From Fratercula arctica (taxonomy: Eukaryota > Chordata > Aves > Charadriiformes > Alcidae), in assembly GCA_947846985.1 (NCBI GenBank), contig CANTUZ010000001.1, positions 32,388,727-32,452,726 of the forward strand: 64,000 bases of DNA, given 5' to 3'. The position numbers were made by a program, and so were the translations under genes. Of this stretch, positions 49,740 to 61,726 are shown piece after piece; position 1 is the stretch's first letter, and the number at the start of each line of letters is the position of its first letter. The notes below the pieces were generated by a model, which saw only the letters and a program-made list of their open reading frames with translations, was not told where the DNA came from and did no database searches.

Positions 49740-51174
49740 CGCAGCAAGCCTGTGATGGTTTCTAGACAGCTTACCCCACGCTGCGGGCTTTGTGCACGCC
49801 AGGAGACATCTGGTCTCCTTTTCCTAAAGTTGCCATTTTTCCATCATGCCTTTTCTCCCTGGATGGGAACTGACTGCTTTGACTTACCATCTCCTGGTGC
49901 TCTGGGGGCATTGGACACCCAGGGGCAGCCGCACCAGGAAGCTGCGGTGGGAGATGGGCTTGCTTGCTTTCACACAGCACGGACATCTCTCTAGGTAACG
50001 TAAAACCTTCATTGCCCAGACAGGAGAGGTACAAAGCAGCCGAACAGAAAAAAAACAAACCCCAAACAGTGGAAAGGATCATTATTCTTCCATGGCCTCA
50101 GTGTAAATGCTCTCCAGGCGTCCCGCATATAGCGTGGTCAGATAAGCCTGTGCGAGGTGGAGGGCACCTAGTCCTCATCATGCTTGCCAAAAGCCATGCA
50201 GTGGCTGTTCTTGACTGCCGATGAGATGGGGCCAGCCTGTCCACTGCTGCAATGGGCAGCGGGAATGGAGCAGTTCATGCTCCCGTGGCTCAGCGTATGG
50301 CTGACTCGTTTGGCCCCCTTGTGTCCTTCTTGTCAGCTGTGCCTGCCTGAAAGGCCCATGAGGCCAGTGTGTCATCCACAACTCCCTCACGCACTGTGCA
50401 ACAGGAGGCGAAAGGCAGGCAGAAGAGGAGGATGCCAAAAAACACAACTCAAAACCACAGTAATGGCACATGTGGGCTATAGAAGAGACAGGAGGGGGAA
50501 ACACCACTCTCTTTCCCCTCCTAGAAAACTGTTTCTTAAAAGGAGTCTGTTGCCTTTTCCAACACCAGGCTCTATCGCGGTTCTGGAGACCCCACTCCCA
50601 GAGTTATATTTAGCTCCTTAAAATTACACTGTAGGAGTACCCTTCTGAATGGTGAATGGCTTTCAGGAGCTCCCATACCTAACGTCTTTCTTGTGTCTGT
50701 GGGCAACCTTGTCCTCAGAAAATTTTCTTTGCTGGAGGATTTTGTGTGGGAGAAGAGACATCCAGCAGCAGTAGAGTTCTGACGAAAAGCACAACATGTC
50801 ATGCGAGCCCCTACAGAGGATGCACATGACCTTCATGTGCTACGAGTCTGTAGATCCTCTCAGGTGTGTCAGCTAACTGGGGTCTTTGGGAAGGGTATGC
50901 CACCCTTTTCAGGTCTTGCCAGGCCACCTTCCACAAAGAGCATGGGTTTCCAGCTCTTTCCATGAGATTAAAGTGTAAGCTCAAGCCAGAAGCAGACCTG
51001 AGTCCCAGCCAGCCAGTATCATCTCGCTGCTGAACTAATGGGCCCAATCCGGCAAAACTACGATGTGGGCAAAATGGTTACTGGCTCCTTCTACTCAAAA
51101 AAGCCATAAGCCACCACTGTCGAGCAAGGCAGGATTTGCAGAACTGGAAAAGCAGTGACTGCTCAGCCAACCAG

Positions 51175-51207
51175 TAGGGTTAGGGTTAGCGTTAGGGTTA
51201 GGGTCAG
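51175..51207 (+). repeat. Interstitial telomeric repeat
   Basis: Tandem TAGGGT units: two perfect, one TAGCGT variant, two perfect, then decaying to CAGGGCAGGG. This is the vertebrate telomere hexamer (TTAGGG) in an internal position. Confidence 0.85.
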
Positions 51208-52320
51208 GGCAGGGCTGAGAGAAGAAGCAGTAGTGGGACAGAAAGGAGCTGCTGAAGGAAAGCATTGGATGTGAGAAGGGCTGTGCTGTGATAACTTTTC
51301 AGTTGGAACATAGACTACATGTTTTTACTCAAAGGTCAGCCTACCATTAGGACTGCCAGGGGAAAGTGTAGGCTGCACAGAGATGTGTGCTGCAGAAGAT
51401 TTTTCATCTTGTCAGTGTTCAGGGGCTTTGTCTTAACCTTGGCCTACAACTTGAATTCCAGGTTCAGGATGAGAGAAGGAGTGAGCCTGGACCAGGGATT
51501 GTAATGGAGCAAGAGAGGGGCTGCCAAAGGGAAGCGTAATTAAGTAACAAAACAATAAAGATGGACTGTGAAAACTTGACTGCTATTTGAACCATTTATA
51601 TCCCCTAACATATTAGTAAATTTAACACCCAATTCGAGGCCAGTCCTCTCTCAGTAAGGAGTCCCACGACTGCTTTTGGATGGTGGGCACAGGCAGGCAT
51701 ACCTGCTCATTTTGCATCCCCCTTTCCACAGCAAACCATATTGCCTGCATCCCACAGGGAGCTGAAGGAGGGGGGGGTTGACACCATCTGAGATCGTTAG
51801 GGTGATTGCATACAAGTATAAGCCCCCTTCGCCATGATTTTTCAGGGATGAAAGGCAATACCCTTGCAGTCACAACCCTTCCCGCAGACTCAGGTGGACC
51901 CTATCCAGCCCTGTGACTACGAACACATTCAGCTTCTTGTGGCGATCCTTGGCTTGCTGCTCCCCTACGCAGTGGAGTATTTCAGCCTTTCACCTACTGC
52001 CTGTATTGCTGGCCTTCCCCTGTTCAGCAACAGGCCCACATTTTCCCTGAATTTTCTCTTCCTAGTAGCATCCTTATCGGATCGTTCATGTCTCGTTTTT
52101 GTAAAATGATCCAACGATTTGCTGCAATGAGTTGGTACCCTGAAAGCTTTGAGGTTTTAAAACAGGAAGGCTTTTGTGGTTATAAAAATACATAGGTTCT
52201 CTCCTCTACTGTTACAGAGCCTGTAACAGCAGAGGGGAAATGAGATGCATGGGAAATTAATGCCTTCCCCACGTATAATATATTTCTGCGATGGGATGTT
52301 TCTGTCGGGGACCTGTAGGA

Positions 52321-52782
52321 GCGAGTCCATAGGAGAGCCACAGAAATGATCAGAGGGCTGGAGCAGCTCTCCTGTGAGGACAGGCTGAGAGAGCTGGGGT
52401 TGTTCAGCCTGGAGAAGAGAAGGCTCCAGGGAGACCTTATAGCAGCCTTCCAGTACCTAAAGGGGGCCTATAGGAGAGATGGGGAGGGACTCTTTTATCA
52501 GGAAGTGGAGCAATAGGACGAGGAGTAACAGTTTTAAACTGAGAGAGGGGAAATTTAGATCAGATATGAGGAAGAAATTCTTTACTGTGAGGGTGGTGAG
52601 GCACTGGAACAGGTTGCCCAGGGAAGCTGTGGATGCCCCATCCCTGGAAGTGTTCAAGGCCAGGCTGGATGGGGCTTTGAGCAGCCTGGTCTAGTGGGAG
52701 GTGTCCCTGCCCATGGCAGGGGGGTTGGAACTAGATGATCTTTAAGGTCCCTTCCAGCTCAAACCATTCTATGATTCTATGA
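52321..52782 (+). mobile_element. CR1 LINE, 5'-truncated, plus orientation (about 0.46 kb)
   Basis: It starts with GCGAGTCCATAGGAGAGCCA (the RVHRRAT-like block), passes through AGCCTGGAGAAGAGAAGGCT and ends with CCATTCTATGATTCTATGA. The frame 52479-52694 keeps SFKLREGKFRSDMRKKFF and [19 protein letters not shown], the conserved CR1 C-terminus. It is the only young copy in the plus orientation. Confidence 0.94.
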
Positions 52783-55244
52783 ATGCTTGAAATGGATACA
52801 CTCCTTGGTTTATGTAGCAGGATGCTACAGGTCTCCTTTTGTCTGGATGTTTTTTAGTTTGGGATGAAGGGGGTGGGTGAGCTCTGTTTCCTGGGGCAGC
52901 AGGCTCCTCTGACAGGCAGGGAGCCCAACCTGTTTGGTAGAGGTGATTGTCAGCACAGCAGGACAGAGCTGAAACTTTGCAGAAAACCCCAAAACCTTCA
53001 AATTAGTCACAGCTCTAAAGACGGGAATTTTATTTTTCAAAGGTTTTCCACTTTTCTTGCTCTGGGCTCTTGAATGCCCAGTGGGGACACAGGTTTAGAA
53101 AAAAGACACAGAATGCACTAATACAAAAAAGTTAAAATCGGATCTACTGATTTGGGATAGAGACACAAGGAGGCCATGTTTTTTCTCGCATAAAGAGTAG
53201 GAGGCAATATTAACCACAGGAGTGAACCAGGAGGGGATGTTACCACACGGGACTTTCACAAAGCTCAGGTGCAAACAGTCCACTGGGCTGCCAGAAGCTC
53301 TGCCACTAACTGTGGGACAGAGGGGTGGGTGCCCACCCTTGATCCCTTGATTCTCCAATTTCTTCTGCGGTATTTGGAACGAACAAATTCAAAGTAGTGC
53401 AGGACATTGGATATCCTTCATATACCTCCCTCCTGGTTTAGAAACAACGTGATAGTTTTAGTTGCTGCAAAATACCACCCAAAGGAAGTCTACCTATCTT
53501 CAATGCTCTACCACTGGAGAGAAAGTTGAAAGCACGTTGCAAAGCTTTACAAGACAAGACGTTACACCAAAGGCAGCCTTTACAAGATATTACAAGCCTT
53601 AGAGGCTTCTGTAAAATAAGTTTTAGACTAAATTGCAGAGAAGAGAAAACAAGGGCATATTTTACTTATCTGCAGCAACTGTTTATGGAAGGGTTTTAAA
53701 GTTTGTAGGGTATTAGAGCTGTATATTTTCCATGGAATATGCCATATATGTTACATTCAAGCAGAAAATGCTATTTAAAATTGCAAATAGCTGCAGGTCT
53801 GGAGCAGCAGCAGCAGCCCAAGTGTGGTCCCAAAGGCTGTCATTTCATTCAGAGGCTGGGAGCGGGGAGAATTTCAATCACAGTTTCCGTGTTCTGCAAC
53901 AGCCTTTTTAGCTTCAGCTAAGGCCCGGCACTGCAGCCTGTGCTGTCACACGGCGGCTCATGGGGAGTCGTGTTAAACACTCACAAACATTTTCTTGTCA
54001 AAAGTGAGCCGGTAGGTTACAGGAGCTTAGTTAGTTAGTTAGTTAGTTAGTTTCCCCCACGTATATAGAAAAATGAAATCCCTCCAGTTTCCAAGGGTAT
54101 GCTTCTTAATAACAAATAAACACTTCGAAGAACGCCGCTTCCAGGGCTGCAGCTCCACGGCTGTTAGGCAGTGCTGAGCTCAGACACGTCCAGCCACCCT
54201 GAGGACTATGAACATAGCGCTTTCTAAAAGGAAAACTGAGGTCCGTGTGTATAACCACAGGTCTCCAGGATCCGTGGCAAGTGGAAAGAAACTCACTCTT
54301 GGCAGCAGCCCTAATCTTGATTTACTCACGACTAAAGCAGCCATGCTGAAGCACCCCAGGAACTGCAAACACCATCCACCAGCTGCATCTTGGTGACTTA
54401 GCTCCTTCACATGTGTGCCTCTCCATCCCTTTCATGCTGTGATCCCTGGGGATGGTCTTCTCAGGACCTTGTTCCACGTTAGAGGAGAAAACTCAGGAAA
54501 GCATTTGGTATCTCACAGCTAAAGCATGGCAGAGTACAAATTGCTGCATGAGTTAATCCTGGTTGCTCTCAGGCATCCTGGGAGCCTGTCTCTCCTTGCC
54601 TCTATCAGCAGATCACCTGAATGTCACACAGGCAATGACATCTTGACCTTTTTGTTGCTTCATGCTTTTCCCTCTCCAGCTCTTTTTGGCTATTTGCCTC
54701 TTCCGAGGGGTGACCTCTGGAAAACATTAATTAAAGTGGGAATGAGAGCCATGCAGAGACGTGTCTAATGGGATTGAAATCCAGTGTCCTAACCATGCGC
54801 ACAACCATTGTAGTTTTAACAGCACAGTATTCTGATTTATCTATAACCAATGTGGACAAGAAAGAGGAGCCACAGCAGAATTTCCTTCACGATAATATTT
54901 AAAGGCAAATTGTATGGTACGTGTTTATGTTTTCAGCATCTCCTAATACTATTAGGAGGAGATTGTCTCTGTGGGGCAGCTTGTGCTGTGGCAATCCAAG
55001 GGTGGTAGCTGGCAAGGCAGCAACATGGGGACTCCCTGGGACCAATGGTGGGGACACTGCTGGGGGTGATCTTGGGAGTGAGGTGGGGCCAGGTCCCTCA
55101 GGGAAGTCCTCCCATCCCCAGTGCTGACGTGCTGCAGGGAGAGAGGGGATGGTTGGTTTTTAGCATCGGCCAGGTGGGCACACGATCTCGGGTGGCTCCC
55201 TGCATCCTGACTAGGGAGACAACCCAGGTGTCTTCACGGGGCTT
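52783..55244. other. Intergenic stretch without recognised genes
   Basis: About 2.5 kb with a (TTAG)6 microsatellite at 54027-54050. No other feature is recognised. Confidence 0.6.
54027..54050 (+). repeat. (TTAG)6 microsatellite
   Basis: Six perfect TTAG units, then TTTCCCCC. Confidence 0.9.
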
Positions 55245-57625
55245 TTAGAATCGTAGAATCATTTAGGTTGGAAAAGACCCCTGGGATCATCGAGTCCAAC
55301 CATCAACCCCACCCTACAAAGTTCTCCCCTACACCATATCCCCCAACACCACATCTAAACGACTCTTAAACACATTCAGGGGTGGTGACTCCACCACCTC
55401 CCTGGGCAGCCTATTCCAGTGTCTCACCACTCTTTCTGTGAAGAATTTTTTCCCAATGTCCAGTCTAAACCTACCCTGTTGCAGCTTGAAGGCATTCCCT
55501 CTTGTTCTGTCGCTAATTACTTGTGAGAAGAGACCAGCACCAACCTCTCTACAATGTCCTTTCAAGTAGTTGTAGAGAGTGATGAGGTCTCCCCTCAGCC
55601 TCCTCTTCCTCAAACTAAACAGTCCCAGCTCCTTCAATTGCTCCTCATAAGATTTATTCTGCAGGCCCTTCACGAGCTTCGTTGCCCTCCTCTGCACTCA
55701 CTCCAGCACCTCGATATCTCTCTCGTATTGAGGTGCCCAAAACTGGACACAATACTCAAGGTGTGGCCTCACCAGTGCTGAGTACAGGGGGACAATCACC
55801 TCCCTACTGCTGGTCACGCTATTTCTAATACAATCCAGGATGCCATCGGCTTTCTTGGCCACCTGGGCACACTGCTGGCTCATCTTCATCCGCTTGTCAA
55901 TTAGAACCCCCAGGTCTTTTTCTGCCAGGCAGCTCTCCAGCCACACTTCCCCAGGCCTGTAGCAATGTGTGGGGTTGTTGTGGCCCAAGTGCAGGACCTG
56001 GCACTTGGCCTTGTTGAAGCACAGTTCATTAGTGTTGGTCCGTCGATCCAATCTATCCAAATCTCTCTGTAGAGCCTCCCTATCCTCATGCAGATCAACA
56101 CTCCCGCTTAACTTGGTGTCATTTGCAAACTTACTGATGATACACTCTATGTCCTTATCAAGGTCATCAATAAAGACATTAAACAGAAGTGGTCCCAACA
56201 CCGAGCCCTAAGGGACACCACTTGTGACCGGCCGCCAGCTGGATTTAACTCCATTGACCACCACTCTTTGGGACCGTCCATCCAGCCGGTGCTTGATCCA
56301 GCAGATCGCATGCTCATCCAGGCCATGAGCAGCCAGTTTTTCCATGAGAATTCTATGGGGGACAGTGTCAAATGCTTTTCGAAAGTCTAGGTAGACAACA
56401 TCCACAGCCTTTCCCTCATCCAATAATCAGGTCATCTTGTCATAGAAGGAGATCAGGTTCGTCAGGCAGGACCTGCCTTTCATAAACCCATGCTGACTAG
56501 GCCCGATCCCCTGGTTGTCCATTATATGACTTGTAATGGCACTCAAGATGATCTGCTCCATGACCTTCCCTGGTACCGAGGTCAGACTGACAGGTCTATA
56601 GTTTCCCGGATCCTCCTTTCTGCCTTTCTTGTAGATGGGTGCTACATTTGCTACCCTCCAGTCCATTGGGACCTCCCCAGTTAGCCATGGCTTCAGGTAG
56701 ATAATGGAAAGTGGCTTGGCGAGCACGTCTGCCAAATCTTTCAGCACTCTTGGATGTAACCCATCCGGTCCCATAGACTTGTGTGCATCCAAGCGGTGTA
56801 GCAGGTCACTGATCACTTCCTCTTTAATTGTGATGACCTCGTTCAGCTTCCCCTCCCTGTCTCCTGGCTCATGAGGCTGGGTGCCCAGGGAACAGCTAGT
56901 TCCACTGCTAAAGACTGAGGCAAAGTAGGCATTGAGCACCTCAGCCTTTTCCTCATCCTTTGTGGCTATGTTTCCCTCTGCATCCAATAAGGGAGGGAGA
57001 TTTTCCCTAATCCTCCTTTTGTTGTTAATGAATTTATAGAAACATTTTTTGTTATCCTTAGCAGCTGCAGCCAGGTTGAGCTCTAGCTGCGCTTTGGCTC
57101 TCCTAATTTTCTCCCTGCATAGCTTCGCTATATCCTTATAGTCTTCATGAGAGACCTGCCCCCTCTTCCAAAGGTCATAGACTCTCCTTTTGTTCTTGAG
57201 GTCCAGCCAAAGGTCCCTATTTAGCCAGGCCTGTCTCCTTCCCCGCCTACTTGGTTTTTGGCACACGGGGACAGCCTCCTCCTGTGCCTTTAAGACTTCT
57301 CTCTTGAAGTATGTCCAGCCTTCCTGGGCTCCTATATCCTTCAGGGCAGCCTCCCAAGGGATTTTGTCCAGCAGTCTTCTGAACAGGTTGAAGTTTGCCC
57401 TCCGGAAGTCTAAGGTGGCAGTTTTACTAACCCCTCTCCTTGTTTCTCCAAGAATCAGAAATTTGATCATCTCATGATCACTGTGCCCTAGACGGCCACC
57501 AACCTTTACTTCCCCACAAGTTCTTCCCTGTTCACAAGAAGCAGGTCCAGGAGGGCACCTTCCCTGGTCGACTCACTTACCGGCTGTGTGATGAAGTTAT
57601 CCTCCACACATTTTAACTCCCTCCT
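55245..57625 (-). mobile_element. CR1 LINE, 5'-truncated (about 2.4 kb), older subfamily
   Basis: The 3' end at left is diverged (TAGAATCGTAGAATC, GGTTGGAAAAGACCCC), unlike the other young copies, so this is a different subfamily. The C-terminal end of the endonuclease (GHSDHEMIKF at about 57470-57500), the linker and the whole RT follow in one frame down to the stop at 55329. Breaks are stops at 56429-56427, 56210-56208 and 55700-55698, and a one-base loss in the G run at about 57512-57515. The RT catalytic box reads FAND (56129-56118) instead of FADD, so a catalytic Asp is lost. Confidence 0.94.
55329..57470 (-). pseudogene. CR1 ORF2 reverse transcriptase with three in-frame stops
   Basis: The longest open part is 57470-56427 (347 codons), with [67 protein letters not shown] and GRSCLTNLISFYD. 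The other open parts (56423-56208, 56201-55698, 55697-55329) continue in the same frame. The inferred changes are CGA or CAG codons turned to TGA or TAG, which fits CpG or C-to-T decay. There is no indel over more than 2.1 kb. Confidence 0.88.
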
Positions 57626-58544
57626 CATTCCCAAATCCCAGGCCAAAGCAGTGCAGCTCTAGTAACACACACCAAGCTGGTTTCAGAGCACTTACTTTGG
57701 ACACTGCTTCTTCAGAGCTGCTAAAAAAATTAAGAATAGTCATGGTGGACTTAGCCCAACCTATGTTGGGTAGGTTGTCGGATGCTGGTCACGTGACTGC
57801 ACCCCCTTCTTGAGGGGACAGCAGGTGCCAGGGGATGCAAATGCCCACAGAGTTCTGGGCCAGGCAGCCAGGCATTATCCAGCCCAATGCTGGATGACTG
57901 TAGGAGCACCCCTGGGCCATCTGGCCAGGCACCAAAAAAGTGAAGTGTCTTCAAAAGGTTCATTGAGGGAGGAGCATGGCTGACACAGAGGTGGGTCATG
58001 CTGAGCGATGAGGCTGCTGCTCAGGCTAAGGAAGGCGCACATGTACCTGTGGGGCTCTCCTGCTCTGGGATTTCTTGTGTTTAAGCCAAAGTCTGCCTTG
58101 AGGGACTCAACCAGGGCGGCTGCTGGGTTCAGGGCAGCGTCACAGCTCTGCTGCTCTGTCTCCACTCCATTATCAAGCTCCAGCGGGCAAAGGGTCTTCT
58201 CTTCCACGAGCCGAGGCTGATGTGATAACTCAACACTTGTCCTCTCCCCATTGTGGCTGGGCTCAGGCAAATTTCTTCCTGACCCTAAGCTGGTGGTGGG
58301 TGTCAATCCCGCACAGGCCAGCAAGATCTAAGGATGGATCCTAGGAAATATAAAGGAGTAGCCACAAAACTGGACTTGGCTGGTTCTTAGAGACAGATCA
58401 CCAGGAAGACTGCTGGGGAGAGCTGCAGACGCTCTTCCAGGGCTCACACAGGTCAAGACATATCAAAAAGTATTTGTTGATGTACGTCAAGTGCTTTGTA
58501 GCAGCTCAGGTATTGCCATATGTAGGGAGTGAGGCTCCTCGAGA

Positions 58545-58625
58545 GAGACAGACAGTAAAGGACAGAGAGAAGATGTAATTTGCCCCAAGGCCGGGAAGTT
58601 GTCAAACTCCTGGTGTACACAAGTG
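58545..58625 (+). mobile_element. Possible MIR-like relic
   Basis: AGGACAGAGAGAAGATGTAA followed by TTTGCCCCAAGGCC resembles the MIR GGCACAGAGAGGTTAAGTAA then CTTGCCCAAGGTCAC block. Confidence 0.4.
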
Positions 58626-60328
58626 GCTACAACCCTGTGAGGTGAAGCAAGCCATGGCAATGTTGAGCAGCTGAGAGTCTGGGCCAGTCACTTCTTTTTT
58701 TTTTTTCTTTTTTTCCCCCTTCCTCTAAAGTCAGCTTATGAGAATTGCTTTTGAATATTTATGTTTGGATTGCTTATTTGGAAGAAGTCACAGCTGCAGC
58801 TGCTCCTGCTGAAATGACAAACAGCCTGTGCCGCTGTCTCCTAGAGACCTTAAGTTCCCACACTAAAAGAAAGACTTTTTTTTTTTTTTTTTTTAAATAA
58901 GGCTTGATTTGACACACTGATTAAAAATGGGTATAATTTCAAAGAGCAATGGGATTTATTACTCATTTAAAGTCCATTGCAAGAAAACAGATGATCAGAA
59001 CCATAAGGAAAGATGACGGTATGATGGAGAAAGGGCTTTTGCCTGTTGTGGTGACGGCTACTGGGGCAGGAGCCAGAAGCGGCTGCTGTGAAAAGATCAG
59101 CTCTGCACAGGTAATTCCTCAGTCTTCACCTCAGGATAGAAAAGAACAGAAATGCCACATTTGGGTGAGTTATTGTTGAGGGTCTCCACTTTCCATTTGG
59201 CTGCCAGAGCTGGAAGCAGCAGGAAGATGTGTTTCATGCAACAACCGTGGCCCCCACATGCGTGTCCCTCACTGACTTCTGGTAGCAAGACACCATCTTC
59301 ATTAGTGGGCGCAGGAGAAAAATCTAAAGCTGTTGGCTGAAAGACACCACATATAACTTTCTTTTTTTTCGCAGCATATAAAACACTGCACACAACTCAT
59401 AAAGGCAGAAAATCACATGCATGTGTCTTATTTGAGAATTAGATAATCAGGCAATTAGAAACTATATGCGCTGTATGCAGGTAGGGTAACTGAAGTTAAG
59501 GACGCAGAGACAAAGTTTTCACAGATTCTGATTTTTTAATACTATATTACTCTTAAATCAACATACAATTGATAAGTGGCTGGGCAGAAACAACGAAGTT
59601 TACATTTCAGAAACAAAACAAGTCCCCAAGCACAAGTAGCCCTGGACTCCTGGAGCATTTTAAAACTTTTATGCGGAAAAACCCCTTTCCTACTGAACAG
59701 AAACATACCAAGTTTTCATCTCAATGTTTATTTCGAGAAGAAAGCTATTTCAACAATGCCACTTTTGTGCTATCAACATGACGCCATCAAACCCTTAAAA
59801 AAAAGTCCATTTATATTGCTGTTTATTTTTGGGAAACACACTTCTTCATCTAGTAAAGCAAACAGAAATTTTCCTGAACGACAGAGATTTTTCTCAGGTG
59901 ACGGTATTGCTAGACCGTATTCTAACAAAACGTGCTGGATCGAACATCGTGGTAGCTCAATATTTTGTCCTGAATATGGATGCGAAGAAATCAGAAAGTT
60001 GTATTGCCTTTCATTGTTCCTTGGTAATACAGCAGGCTCAACAGGGGTTGTTTTGGTGCTTGGTTTTGTTTTGTTTTGTTATTAACATATTACAGTCTTT
60101 AAAATTCCTCTTTAACATCCTATTTATCATTTGCCTACCACAAAAGCCTTCTTTTTTGTCAGCTTTGCTGTGAATTTCCTTCCACGCTTATTTGACATTT
60201 CAGAAGACTCTTGAGCAGAATTTTTTAACATCAGTATTAATAAAGGACGTCTATGCCAGCAGAAAATAAAGGCAAGTGCTTTAAAATCTAGGCTGATCAG
60301 CTTTTCACCTCCAGGAAAACCTCCCTGA

Positions 60329-60330
<2 letters not shown>

Positions 60331-60360
<30 letters not shown>
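60331..60360 (+). repeat. Poly-T tract (T30)
   Basis: Thirty consecutive T residues, the longest homopolymer in the window. Confidence 0.9.
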
Positions 60361-61087
60361 CCTAAAACAGAGTTTCCTGATGTGCCTGGAGTCGATGCGC
60401 CGCGAGGCAGGCTGACAGCGAAGAACAGCAATAGAATCCATTAAATCTGCAGCGGGAGCCGGTTACCAGAAACGTTACATAGTAATTATGGTGAGGATTT
60501 TCTGTGAAATAAATTCTGTTTTTTTAAAAAGAGATTCTGAAAAAAATCACCCACTAACATTTCTGCAGAAATGCTTTACAGCTTGTCCAAATTGTAGAGG
60601 ACAGCTCATCTTTTCCCACAAAAGCTCACAGAGCTTGTAATTTACTGAGATGCTGCTTGTTCTAATGACTGTTGGAGGGAATGGTTTGGCATCGCAAAGA
60701 GGAGATTTGTTTGTGTGTTAACGCAATTCAAAAGTTCACTCGATTTACACGAAGTAATGAAAAGCTTAATTTGAACTCTCAACAATTCCACTTCCCCCTC
60801 CCCACCCCACCCCCATCTCAAGTTCGTAACACAGACACAGATTTCATCGAGTCTTAGAGAGGCTGCTCCATGAACGGGGAAAAAAACCATTCAGCAGATG
60901 AGACAAAACACGTTCCCGACTCGCATCAAGGCTTCATTAATTAGAACTTCATGTCCCACATAGGGACCGCGAAGGGGGTGTCCGAGCTCCCCGGTACAAG
61001 GGCTCTCCTCCTCTCAAGCAACATCCCGGAGCCTCCACTCAAACACGTCCTTGGAGAGGGCAGGAGACCACGGTGGGGCCAGGCAGG

Positions 61088-61726
61088 TGTTATGGTTTGA
61101 GAAACCCACAACAACTTAGTGTCATTTAGACAGTTATTCTATCACCCAGTGACCCCTCCTCACCCCGGAAGGGGAATCGGGGAAAAAAACAAGGAAACCT
61201 GAGCGCTGAAATATAAACAGATTTAACAGGGCAAGACTAGACAATTAACATTAATAACACCAAAGAACCCAATATCAATATAAAATATACAAGGATTACA
61301 CTCAGCCCATTCTATCAGCAGAAGCTGTGCACTCCCAGCAGGGGATAGCAAATGTGGGACACTGGGAGCGCTGTGGCTTCGGGAGGAAGGGAAGGGCTCA
61401 GGGGTCCGGCGCCAGGGCAAGAATTTCTCAGGATCGCAGCCATCAAGGAAGAGAATGAGCTTCTCAGCAAACTTTCTAATTGATATTGAAGGTGACGTTC
61501 CTGGTATGAAATAATCCTGTTGGCCAGCTTGGGTCAAGTGCCCAGGTCTCGCTCCTCCTCGTCTCTGCACCTGGAGAACTCAAAAACACTGAGAACTTGA
61601 ATCCCACATACCATAGCTGGCTATACAGTAGATCTTTTCACGAATTCAGACACTAGAGTCTTCTAAAAGTGCATTTTTCCCAGGCATTAGAAGGGAAATT
61701 AATCCTGTGTCGCTCAAATCAGGACA
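61088..61726 (-). mobile_element. Solo LTR of an avian endogenous retrovirus
   Basis: The segment starts TGTTATGGTTTGAG and ends CAAATCAGGACA, so it has TG..CA ends in either direction. It resembles avian ERV LTRs in antisense orientation. On the minus strand it opens TGTCCTGATTTGAGC, followed by GGATTAATTTCCCTTC. Further in are the CCCAAGCTGGCCAACAGGAT block and TTATTTCATACCA. Near the end is a polyadenylation-like CCTGTTAAATCTGTTTATAT (about 61231-61212). The flanks carry gcagg (61083-61087) and gcaag (61727-61731), a 5-bp target-site duplication with one mismatch. No gag, pol or env sequence adjoins it, so it is a solo LTR. The family name is not assigned. Confidence 0.72.

Larger units (their letters stand above)
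41746..52320. other. Intergenic stretch without recognised genes
   Basis: About 10.6 kb. No exon or gene-like frame is recognised. It contains MIR-like scraps near 44195 and 46675, RFX X-box-like sites at 49228 and 49726, and an interstitial telomeric repeat at 51175. Confidence 0.55.
57626..61087. other. Intergenic stretch without recognised genes
   Basis: About 3.5 kb with several T-rich tracts (58690-58720, 58878-58895 and 60331-60360), a (TTTTG) run near 60063 and a possible MIR-like relic near 58545. No gene-like frame is recognised. Confidence 0.55.

Noticed and set aside
60331..60500. A30 on the minus strand read as the tail of a processed retrocopy
   Set aside because: No polyadenylation signal or recognisable coding sequence precedes it and no flanking duplication was seen; a simple homopolymer is enough.
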